Assembly: GCA_026415135.1 (NCBI GenBank)
Contig: JAOAHS010000026.1
Span: 1 to 64,000, forward strand
Reading direction: 5' to 3'
Length of the DNA stretch: 64,000 nucleotides
Source: Calditerrivibrio sp.
Lineage (GTDB): Bacteria > Chrysiogenota > Deferribacteres > Deferribacterales > Calditerrivibrionaceae
Both the position numbers and the translations under genes were made by a program. This document shows positions 1 through 7,273 of the stretch, piece after piece; position 1 is the stretch's first letter, and each line of letters starts with the position of its first letter. Under the pieces are notes generated by a model, which was not told the DNA's origin, did not search any database, and worked only from the letters and a program-made list of their open reading frames with translations.

Positions 1-464
1 TTATCCAAAATCGGTTTGTCGTATTCATCGATTAATATTACGACCTTTTGATTGTATTTTTCTGAAGCCTGTTTTATAAGATCTTTGAAAAATAGTGCAA
101 TATCATCCCTGTATTTGCATCTAACAGATAGCTTTTCTTCAATGTTTTCAAGAAGTGGTGTAATCATTTTGTTTAATTCTTGAGTATTTCTGGATCCACC
201 AAAGGTTAGTTTGATCACAGGGTATTTCTTTCCCCAGTCCCATTTGTCGTAGATATATAGATTTATAAAGAGCTCTTTGTTTCCTTCAAAGATGTTTCTT
301 AGTGTATCAAGAAAAAGGGATTTACCAAACCTTCTTGGTCTTGATAAAAAAACATATCTGTAGTTGTTTATGAGATCATAAGCTAATGGAGTTTTATCTA
401 CATATACATAGTTATCACTTCTTATGTCTGTAAATGTCTGAATACCTATGGGTAGTTTTTTCAT
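1..464 (-). CDS. AAA-ATPase-like protein, N-terminal part, cut by the window edge
   Basis: The minus-strand reading begins MKKLPIGIQTFTDIRS, continues with VDKTPLAYDLI and a P-loop-like FLSRPRRFGKSLFLDTL, and ends near an acidic VVILIDEYDKP stretch (Walker B-like). This is the layout of the PF09820 AAA-ATPase-like domain, whose full proteins usually carry a DUF1703 PD-(D/E)XK nuclease domain at the C-terminus. That end lies outside the window, so 154 codons are visible. The start is set by a GAGG motif just upstream of the ATG at 464. These genes are common, often multicopy and of unknown role. It stands divergent to the sugar operon, separated by 146 bases. Confidence 0.8.
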   Translation of the reverse strand, partial: MKKLPIGIQTFTDIRSDNYVYVDKTPLAYDLINNYRYVFLSRPRRFGKSLFLDTLRNIFEGNKELFINLYIYDKWDWGKKYPVIKLTFGGSRNTQELNKMITPLLENIEEKLSVRCKYRDDIALFFKDLIKQASEKYNQKVVILIDEYDKPILD

Positions 465-543
465 AGATGCCTCATTAGTAATTTTACATAATTTATACTA
501 ATTTTGCAATAAATTACAATTTTAAAATTTATGATATTGACTA

Positions 544-570
544 TTGAAATATTTTTTTATCAATGATAAT
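544..570 (+). promoter_or_regulatory. possible sigma-70 promoter for the sugar operon
   Basis: TTGAAA (544-549) lies 15 bases from GATAAT (565-570) in the AT-rich divergent gap upstream of the gene starting at 611. The spacing is short and the gap is AT-rich, so this is only a candidate. Confidence 0.25.
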
Positions 571-610
571 TTTTGTTTATTAGTTTGAAAGAGTTATAAA
601 AGAGATATAA

Positions 611-2341
611 ATGTGTGGGATTTTTGGTATAAATTATTTTCTTGATGATAGAATCATAAATGAGGTAAAAAGATTCCTTTATCATAGAGGTCCAGATGAT
701 AATGGTTTTTATAGAGATGAATATGTGACTTTGGTTCATACGAGATTATCTATTATAGATCTTTCTGTTTCAGCTCATCAACCTATGAGAGTTGGAGATA
801 AGGTAATTGTTTATAACGGAGAAATTTACAACTATATAGAAATCAGAAAGATACTTTTGGATGAAGGCATAAGTTTTACATCTAATTCTGATACAGAGGT
901 GTTGTTAAAGGGTTACATTAGATATGGTGAAAAGATTTTAGATTATTTGAATGGTGACTTTGCTTTTTGTATTTACGATATAAAATCTAAGTTTTTTTTT
1001 CTGGCGAGGGATAGATTAGGTAATAAGCCTCTTTATTATTATTTGAAAAATGGGACATTTATTTTTGCCTCGGAAATAAAAGTTTTTGGTGAATTTATTG
1101 ATTTTGAGTATGATATACAGGCTTTAGGTGATGCAATTTTGTTTAATATAAATGACTATTCTTCTAAAACTATATTCAAGGACATTCTTAATTTTCCACA
1201 AGCCCATTATGGTTTTTTGGATACAAATAATCAAAGAATTGTAACTAAAAGATATTGGAATGTAAACATAGACAATGGTGCTGTTCATTCTGAAAAATTT
1301 TCCGAAAGAAAATTTAATGATTATTTAGAAGAGTTTGAAAATTTAATCATCAATTCTATAAAATTGAGGTTTAGGTCAGAAGTACCGATAGGTGTATTGT
1401 TATCTGGAGGTATAGATAGCACTTTGATTGCTATAATAGTAAAAAAATTATGTTATAATGTGGATTTTTATAGTGCATTGTTTCCTGATTTCAAAGAGAT
1501 AGATGAAACATGTTATGTGGAAAAAGTATCTGATTTTTTGAATATACTTGTTAATAAGCTTATTGTTCCGTATGAGGATGTAGATGATGATATAAAAGAT
1601 TTGGTCAAGACACATTTTGATATAATTAGAAATTTTTCCATTTATGCTCAATACTGTGTTTTCAGAGAATTATCGAAAAAAGTCAAAGTTTCTATAAGTG
1701 GTCAAGGTTCTGATGAACTTTTTGGAGGGTATTATCATCATGTTGCTCGCTATATAGTAGTTGATGATGAGTTTTTATTGAAAAGAAGGATACTATATGG
1801 GGATGGGGTACTAAAAGAAATAGAGCTTGGTATGAGTATGTTAAAGGGTAGAGAATTCTTTTTTGAATACAATCAAAAATTTGTTGCTAAAATTCGAAAG
1901 GTAATTAAAGAATATGAACCAAATTATGATATTTTGTTAGAAAAATTTGAGTTCAATTTGGAGAGGGCTTTATATTTTGATACAACTAAATTTATATTGC
2001 CTACCTTATTAAGATATGAAGATCGTAACTCAATGCGATTTTCTGTTGAGAGTAGAACGCCTTTTACTGATTATAGAATAGTTGAGTTTGCTCTTAAACT
2101 ACCACTTGTTTACAAGATGAAAGATGGTTACACTAAGTTTATTTTAAGAAAGCTAATCGAAAAATATGGTTTGAAGGATGTTGCTTTTAGGTTAAATAAA
2201 ATAGGCTTTGAGGCACCTAACAAAAAAATAATGGAGTGTTTTAATGTACAAGAAGCAGATGATGTAGATATCAGACTATTGATTTTTAAAATTCTTGATG
2301 ATACAATAAAAAAATTTGCACAAAAAAGGAGATCCCGTTAA
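611..2341 (+). CDS. asnB: asparagine synthase (glutamine-hydrolysing)-like amidotransferase
   Basis: The protein has 576 residues and begins MCGIFGI, giving the N-terminal Cys2 nucleophile of class II glutaminase domains. NGEIYN is at 69-74, and the ATP-pyrophosphatase loop SGGIDS at 265-270 begins the synthetase domain. Both halves look intact. Family members amidate aspartate. In O-antigen and capsule clusters, paralogues such as WbpS are thought to amidate uronic acids instead. The first position in a nucleotide-sugar operon favours that second role, but the substrate cannot be read from sequence. The next gene starts immediately after the stop, so the two are probably co-transcribed and coupled. 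Confidence 0.9.
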   Translation: MCGIFGINYFLDDRIINEVKRFLYHRGPDDNGFYRDEYVTLVHTRLSIIDLSVSAHQPMRVGDKVIVYNGEIYNYIEIRKILLDEGISFTSNSDTEVLLKGYIRYGEKILDYLNGDFAFCIYDIKSKFFFLARDRLGNKPLYYYLKNGTFIFASEIKVFGEFIDFEYDIQALGDAILFNINDYSSKTIFKDILNFPQAHYGFLDTNNQRIVTKRYWNVNIDNGAVHSEKFSERKFNDYLEEFENLIINSIKLRFRSEVPIGVLLSGGIDSTLIAIIVKKLCYNVDFYSALFPDFKEIDETCYVEKVSDFLNILVNKLIVPYEDVDDDIKDLVKTHFDIIRNFSIYAQYCVFRELSKKVKVSISGQGSDELFGGYYHHVARYIVVDDEFLLKRRILYGDGVLKEIELGMSMLKGREFFFEYNQKFVAKIRKVIKEYEPNYDILLEKFEFNLERALYFDTTKFILPTLLRYEDRNSMRFSVESRTPFTDYRIVEFALKLPLVYKMKDGYTKFILRKLIEKYGLKDVAFRLNKIGFEAPNKKIMECFNVQEADDVDIRLLIFKILDDTIKKFAQKRRSR

Positions 2342-3445
2342 ATGGCAGAATTTATTTGGTTTGATATTGCTACTCCTAAATATGCAGTTTTTTTCTCAAA
2401 GATAATAAAGCTTTTAGAACGAAAAGGTATCAATATAGTAGTTACTTCAAGATATAGCGAAGACTACACTGAGGTTGTTGCCTTGTTAGATCTTTTTGGT
2501 ATAGAGCATAAGATAATCGGTTCTTACGGTGGGAATACACCATATGGTAAGTTTAAATCGAGATTAGAAAGACAATACGGTTTTTTAGAATTATTTGATA
2601 ATATAGGTATGCCTTTGTGTTGTTTTTGCGGTTGCGTAGTTGATTCTATACAGTTTAGTTTTGGGGTGGGAATACCGGTGATAAATTTTTCTGATACGCC
2701 ATCATATGATGTGGTTGGTTACTTTGGTGTTCCGAAAAACTTTACTGCTGTATCTAAATTGACATTGCCAATATCTAACTATATTTTTTATCCATTTGTT
2801 TTGCCTAAGGAGATCTATAGAGGAATTGTAGTTGATGAAAATGTTTTGCATTCTTATGATTTCATAGATGTACATCTTTGGATGAATGAAATATATGGAG
2901 GAAAAAGAGGTGATGATTTCAGAACAAAATTTGGAATTCCTAAACACAAACCCACAATATTATTACGGGAAGAGGAATATAAGGCAAACTATGTAAAAGA
3001 GAAAATAGATATTATTTATAAGGTAATACCTTTTTTAAAAGAATTTGATGTTAACGTTGTGATTATGCCAAGATATGACAAAGAATCGTTAAAGAGCAAT
3101 TTTGGTGATATAGCTTATGTCCTTGAAGAAAAAGTTTTGCCCCATGAGTTTTATCCTTACGTGGATATGATTATTGGTGGTGGAGGAACAATGAATCTTG
3201 AGGCATGTTATTTAGGAATACCAACGATATCCACAAGGTCAATTTGGTTATATCATGATCAATATCTAATTAAAAATAATATCATGTATTGGTCACATGA
3301 TATTAAAGAGATTTTAAATATTGTCGATAAAAATATTGGTAAAAAATTTGACAACAGAGATTACTTTATAAAAGATCCTAATGCTGTAGAAAAGCTAATT
3401 GATGAGATTTTTAAAATAATAGAAGGGATAAGATGTCGTCGTTAA
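2342..3445 (+). CDS. DUF354 family protein (GT-B-like)
   Basis: The 367-residue protein starts MAEFIWFDIATPKYAVFF and continues with RKGINIVVTSRY, the typical opening of DUF354 (PF04007), a family with a GT-B fold resembling UDP-GlcNAc 2-epimerases and glycosyltransferases. A C-terminal IIGGGGTMNLEACYLGIP stretch matches the nucleotide-sugar-binding half of such folds. It directly follows the amidotransferase and overlaps the oxidoreductase gene by 13 bases. In this setting it is either a glycosyltransferase or an epimerase-like enzyme. The exact reaction is unknown. Confidence 0.75.
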   Translation: MAEFIWFDIATPKYAVFFSKIIKLLERKGINIVVTSRYSEDYTEVVALLDLFGIEHKIIGSYGGNTPYGKFKSRLERQYGFLELFDNIGMPLCCFCGCVVDSIQFSFGVGIPVINFSDTPSYDVVGYFGVPKNFTAVSKLTLPISNYIFYPFVLPKEIYRGIVVDENVLHSYDFIDVHLWMNEIYGGKRGDDFRTKFGIPKHKPTILLREEEYKANYVKEKIDIIYKVIPFLKEFDVNVVIMPRYDKESLKSNFGDIAYVLEEKVLPHEFYPYVDMIIGGGGTMNLEACYLGIPTISTRSIWLYHDQYLIKNNIMYWSHDIKEILNIVDKNIGKKFDNRDYFIKDPNAVEKLIDEIFKIIEGIRCRR

Positions 3446-4506
3446 AGGTTGCCATTGTAGGATGTGGAAGAATTGGGTTTAAGCATTGTCAGATAATTTC
3501 AAAAGGGATGATAAAAGGTTTAGAGTTGGTAGGAGTTTGTGATATTAATCCATTAAGAGCTAAGGAATTCGGAAATAGTTTTAATGTCCCTTATTTTTTA
3601 GATTATTTTCAAATGTTAAGTAAGATAAAATGTGATATTGTTTCGATCCTAACCGAGAGTGGTAATCATGCAAAACATACGATAGATATTTGTAAGTATG
3701 TAAAAAATATTGTTGTTGAAAAGCCCATGTGTCTTACCTTAGATGATGCTGATAGTATAATTGAAGCATGCGATAAACATGGCTGTAGACTTTTTGTAGT
3801 CAAACAGAATAGATTTAATCTGCCTGTATTGAAACTAAAAGAAGCTATTGATAAAGGTAGATTTGGAAAGATTTTCTTAGCCACTGCAAGAGTGAGGTGG
3901 TGTAGAACACAGGAATATTATGACATGGATGCATGGAGGGGGACATGGGCTATGGATGGTGGTGTGTTAGCTAATCAAGCAAGTCATCATATCGATTTAC
4001 TTCAGTGGCTAGCTGGTGATGTAGAATCAGTTTTTGCAAAAGCATCCACTACTTCGGTAAACATAGAGACAGAGAATACAGCTATAGCTACTATAAAATT
4101 TAGTAGTGGAGCTTTAGGGGTCATAGAGGCAACAACTGCTACGAGACCAAAAGATTTAGAAGGATCGATATCTATTTTGGGAGAAAAAGGATCTGTTGTT
4201 ATAGGTGGTTTTGCTGTCAATAAAATAGAACAATGGGAGTTTGTGGAAAAGATTACAGAAGATGAAGAAGTTTTCAGTAAATATTCGGAAAATCCTCCAG
4301 ATGTGTATGGATTCGGTCATATAAAATTTTATGAACATGTAGTTGACTGTATAAATAATAATAAAAAACAACTTATAGATGGTTTGGAAGGTAGGAAAAA
4401 TATTGAGCTAATTACAGCATTGTATGAGTCTATAGAGACGGGTAAGGAAGTTTTTCTGAAGTTTAGGCCTAAAAGATGCAAATTGGGAGTTAAAAATGGA
4501 ACTTAG
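3433..4506 (+). CDS. Gfo/Idh/MocA family NAD(P)-dependent sugar oxidoreductase
   Basis: The 357-residue protein has an N-terminal Rossmann fold with GCGRIG at 10-15, the family EKP motif at 96-98, and a DGGV...SHHIDLL segment (175-190) contributing catalytic residues. In glycan clusters such enzymes oxidise C3 of a UDP-amino-sugar to a 3-keto form (the WbpB/WlbA role), ready for transamination. The acetyltransferase and DegT aminotransferase that follow complete the same three-step set. It overlaps both neighbours by 11-13 bases, so translation is probably coupled. The family is certain and the substrate is inferred. Confidence 0.88.
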   Translation: MSSLKVAIVGCGRIGFKHCQIISKGMIKGLELVGVCDINPLRAKEFGNSFNVPYFLDYFQMLSKIKCDIVSILTESGNHAKHTIDICKYVKNIVVEKPMCLTLDDADSIIEACDKHGCRLFVVKQNRFNLPVLKLKEAIDKGRFGKIFLATARVRWCRTQEYYDMDAWRGTWAMDGGVLANQASHHIDLLQWLAGDVESVFAKASTTSVNIETENTAIATIKFSSGALGVIEATTATRPKDLEGSISILGEKGSVVIGGFAVNKIEQWEFVEKITEDEEVFSKYSENPPDVYGFGHIKFYEHVVDCINNNKKQLIDGLEGRKNIELITALYESIETGKEVFLKFRPKRCKLGVKNGT

Positions 4507-4969
4507 TTATATACCTACGATTAAAAAAGTTATGATAAGAGATGTTGTTTTTGGGAGAAACTGTGTTGTTGTGGAACCTGTAAATCTTTATGAATGTACA
4601 TTAGGAGATAATGTTTTTGTTGGTCCTTTCTGTGAGATACAAAGGGGGGTAATAATAGGTGATAATACAAGAATACAAAGCCACACTTTTATTTGTGAGT
4701 TGGTTACTATTGGTAGAAATTGTTTTATAGCACATGGTGTTATGTTTGTAAACGATCTGTTTGAAGAGGGAAAGCCGGCATCTGGTGATAAGAGTAAATG
4801 GAAAGATACTTTTATAGGAGATAATGTGAGTATTGGTTCGAATGCTACTATTCTACCTATTAAAATCTGTTCAAATGTTGTTATTGGTGCTGGAAGTGTT
4901 GTAACAAAGGATATTGTTACTTCTGGCATATATGCAGGAAATCCTGCAAGGCTATTAAGAAAACTATGA
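4496..4969 (+). CDS. hexapeptide-repeat acetyltransferase (WbpD/WlbB-like)
   Basis: The 157-residue protein is made of left-handed beta-helix hexapeptide repeats (for example IGDNVSIGSNATIL near the C-terminus) and ends YAGNPARLLRKL, the usual tail of this family. An FIAHGVMFVND segment carries the likely catalytic His. WbpD/WlbB enzymes N-acetylate a 3-amino group on a UDP-sugar. The order oxidoreductase-acetyltransferase-aminotransferase matches wlbA-wlbB-wlbC of Bordetella, which supports that role. A GGGAG ribosome site precedes the ATG inside the upstream gene. Confidence 0.85.
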   Translation: MELSYIPTIKKVMIRDVVFGRNCVVVEPVNLYECTLGDNVFVGPFCEIQRGVIIGDNTRIQSHTFICELVTIGRNCFIAHGVMFVNDLFEEGKPASGDKSKWKDTFIGDNVSIGSNATILPIKICSNVVIGAGSVVTKDIVTSGIYAGNPARLLRKL

Positions 4970-5227
4970 ATGTAGTTCTGATCGGTTATGGGGGTTGGAA
5001 GAGGAGAATTGATAAATATTATGATGCCAATGTTAATATGTTAATTGTTTGCAATATTGGAATAGTAATTAAATAAATTTTATAGAGGGATGGATTGTAT
5101 TTAAAAATAGTTCAGTATAATTATGGTAAAAATTTTGTATCTTTTTGTCAAATTTTGTATAAGGAAAAGATTATTGCTGATAGATGGATATGATCAAAAC
5201 TTTGGTGATTATAAGTGAGTGAGATAA
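4966..5227 (+). pseudogene. decayed gene remnant, probably a second Gfo/Idh-type Rossmann gene
   Basis: This stretch separates the acetyltransferase and aminotransferase genes. An ATG at 4966 overlaps the upstream stop as ATGA, a normal operon junction, and opens a 36-codon frame starting MNVVLIGYGGW. That resembles the N-terminal Rossmann strand and glycine loop of a sugar oxidoreductase, but the frame soon stops. Further along, short frames such as one reading IVQYNYGKNFVSFC have no start or complete domain. I read this as a gene that lost most of its body. The identity is inferred from a short match only. Confidence 0.4.
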
Positions 5228-6376
5228 ATGGTAAAATTTTTAGACTTAAAAAAACAATACTTTGAGATCAAAGAAGAGATCGACAGAAAGATTGAAGAAG
5301 TGTTGATCACCTCATCTTTTGTTGGAGGCAAATATGTGGAGAAATTTGAGGAGGAGTTTGCTGCATATATTGGGACCAAATACTGTATAGGTGTCGGAAA
5401 TGGCACTGATGCATTAGAGATTGTTTTGGAGTCTTTAGATCTATACAAAGGTGCAAATGCTATAGTACCGGCTAACACTTTTGTTGCTACAGCAGAGTCG
5501 GTAGTTAGAGTAGGTTATAATCCTGTTTTTTGTGATTGCGATGATTATTATCTTTTATCAGTGGAAGCTTTGAAAAGAATATCTCATGATATTGATATAG
5601 TTATACCAGTTCATCTTTACGGCCAACCTTGCGATATGGATGATATCTTGGATTTTTCAAAGAAAAAAGGTTCGATTATAATTGAAGACTGTGCTCAAGC
5701 TCATGGAGCTGCTTATAAAGGTAGGAAAGTTGGTAGCTTTGGTATTGCTGCAACATTTAGTTTTTATCCTGGAAAAAATCTTGGAGCTTACGGAGATGCA
5801 GGTGCTATAGTGACAAATGATGAAGTTATTGCTAAAAAAGGTAGATTGATTGCAAATCATGGTAGAGTGTCCAAGTATGAACATATTATGATTGGTAGAA
5901 ATTCTAGAATAGATGGTTTGCAAGCCGCGGTACTGTCTGTCAAGCTCAAATATTTAGATATCTGGAACAATATAAGAAATCAGTTAGGTGCTTATTATAC
6001 GAATCTCTTAAGTGAAGTTGATTATATAACGCCACCTCTTGTTAAAGAGAACATTTTTCATGCGTATCATTTGTACGTGATAAAGACAGATAGTAGAGAT
6101 AAACTACAGAAATATCTTAAAGAGAAATGTGTAGAAACTGGGATCCACTATCCAGTCTCATTACCAGAATTAGAACCTTTTAGAAGATTTCCCCACGAAA
6201 ATTGTTATAAAGCTAAAGCAAATTGCAGAAGAATTTTGAGTTTGCCAATAGGTGAACATATGACGGAAAGAGACGTGGAGTATGTTGTTGAAATGATAAA
6301 GAAGTTTTTTGAAGAGAATTTGGAAAGAGATGAGAGTACAAGTTTAATGATTTCTGACAAAAGGTTGGTATTATGA
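5228..6376 (+). CDS. DegT/DnrJ/EryC1/StrS-family sugar aminotransferase
   Basis: The 382-residue protein is a PLP-dependent nucleotide-sugar aminotransferase. FLDLKKQY at the N-terminus, GNGTDAL at 58-64, EDCAQAHG at 153-160 (the Asp binds the PLP ring) and FYPGKNLGAYGD with Schiff-base K183 are all present. Members such as WbpE/WlbC transfer an amino group from glutamate to a 3-keto UDP-sugar, which fits the adjacent oxidoreductase and acetyltransferase. Its ribosome site is weak. The stop overlaps the next start as ATGA. Confidence 0.9.
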   Translation: MVKFLDLKKQYFEIKEEIDRKIEEVLITSSFVGGKYVEKFEEEFAAYIGTKYCIGVGNGTDALEIVLESLDLYKGANAIVPANTFVATAESVVRVGYNPVFCDCDDYYLLSVEALKRISHDIDIVIPVHLYGQPCDMDDILDFSKKKGSIIIEDCAQAHGAAYKGRKVGSFGIAATFSFYPGKNLGAYGDAGAIVTNDEVIAKKGRLIANHGRVSKYEHIMIGRNSRIDGLQAAVLSVKLKYLDIWNNIRNQLGAYYTNLLSEVDYITPPLVKENIFHAYHLYVIKTDSRDKLQKYLKEKCVETGIHYPVSLPELEPFRRFPHENCYKAKANCRRILSLPIGEHMTERDVEYVVEMIKKFFEENLERDESTSLMISDKRLVL

Positions 6377-6936
6377 AAATTGGAGTTGCCCAGGGGAGAT
6401 TTCATATCATTCATTACGGTCATATGGAGTATTTGATTGAATCATATAAAAGATGTGATTATCTTTTGATTGGTATTTCCGATATGGATCCTTCTTTATC
6501 GTATTTTGATTATTCTCATTTTGAAGATATTGATAAGATTTCAAAAACTCCTATGAGATTAGATAATCCTATTTATCCTTTTACATTTTACGAAAGGATG
6601 CAGATGATAAAACTATCTATGTTGGAATATGGTGTAGATACAGCAAAATTTGATATAACGCCTTTTCCAATACATAAACCATGGCTGATAAAATATTATA
6701 TACCATTAGAAGCAACGATATATGTGACCATTTATGATCAATGGGGTGAATCCAAGGTTGATATATTAAATAACTATGGCTTCAAAACAGAAGTGTTGTG
6801 GCGAAGAAGTATGGAGGAACGTTTAACCACAGGTACCGAGGTGAGAAGGCGGCTTTTAGCGGGTGAAGATATTTCTGATCTGGTTCCTGGATCTGTTTAC
6901 AGATATCTATGTGAATATTTATTAAAAAAATGCTAA
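6373..6936 (+). CDS. NadM-like / cytidylyltransferase-fold nucleotidyltransferase
   Basis: The 187-residue protein has the HxGH nucleotide-binding motif as HYGH at 14-17 and a C-terminal TTGTEVRRR (152-160), the equivalent of the (S/T)xTxxR signature. Overall it resembles archaeal-type NMN adenylyltransferase (NadM). An NAD-biosynthesis enzyme would be odd as the last gene of a sugar operon, so it may activate another phosphorylated compound with ATP or CTP. The fold call is firm and the substrate is open. The strong terminator at 7033-7071 lies downstream. Confidence 0.75.
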   Translation: MKIGVAQGRFHIIHYGHMEYLIESYKRCDYLLIGISDMDPSLSYFDYSHFEDIDKISKTPMRLDNPIYPFTFYERMQMIKLSMLEYGVDTAKFDITPFPIHKPWLIKYYIPLEATIYVTIYDQWGESKVDILNNYGFKTEVLWRRSMEERLTTGTEVRRRLLAGEDISDLVPGSVYRYLCEYLLKKC

Positions 6937-7032
6937 AGTTTTTTTATATTCGTTCGATAGTTAGGTTAAGAAAGATGAATAAGTAAAGCAGACAGGATAA
7001 AAAGGGCTGCTTTAAAGGGTACTGAGACAATC

Positions 7033-7071
7033 AGGCCGATGTTGGTAGTAATACCTTCATCGGCCTTTTTT
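7033..7071 (+). terminator. intrinsic terminator of the sugar operon
   Basis: AGGCCGATG (7033-7041) pairs with CATCGGCCT (7058-7066), with an inner GGTA/TACC stem (7044-7055), followed by six T. It separates the sugar operon from the flagellin transcript. Confidence 0.88.
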
Positions 7072-7076
7072 GTTGG

Positions 7077-7103
7077 TCAAAGGTTTTTATACACTACGGA
7101 TAG
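7077..7103 (+). promoter_or_regulatory. candidate sigma-28 (FliA) promoter for flagellin
   Basis: TCAA at 7077-7080 is separated by exactly 15 bases from ACGGATA at 7096-7102, against a sigma-28 consensus of TAAA-N15-GCCGATAA. It lies just after the terminator and upstream of a class of gene normally read by FliA. Several consensus bases differ, so confidence is moderate. Confidence 0.45.
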
Positions 7104-7273
7104 AATCCGGGTAAAAAGATAGATACAGGAGGTGCAAAAAAGGAAAGGTAGTAAGAATTACAAATTAAACCTAAGGTCTTATGTAAGATGTGGAGTTTGG
7201 TAACCTAATTTTAAAGTAAAAGTTAGAACACTGGGCAGGGAAGCCCAAATAAATAATAACACGGAGGTATATT
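7104..7273 (+). other. long flagellin mRNA leader
   Basis: About 160 bases separate the candidate promoter from the flagellin ATG. The leader contains an isolated GGAGGTG (about 7127) with no ATG in place behind it, a small TGGGC/GCCCA hairpin (7232-7236 with 7243-7247), and the true ribosome site GGAGGT at 7263-7268. No convincing leader peptide was found. Long structured leaders on flagellin mRNAs are often used for post-transcriptional control. That role here is inferred. Confidence 0.4.

Noticed and set aside
7013-7040. A TAAA...GCCGAT pair resembling a sigma-28 promoter
   Set aside because: Spacing is 18 rather than 15 bases and the GCCGAT lies in the stem of the operon terminator. The TCAA-N15-ACGGATA pair downstream fits better.
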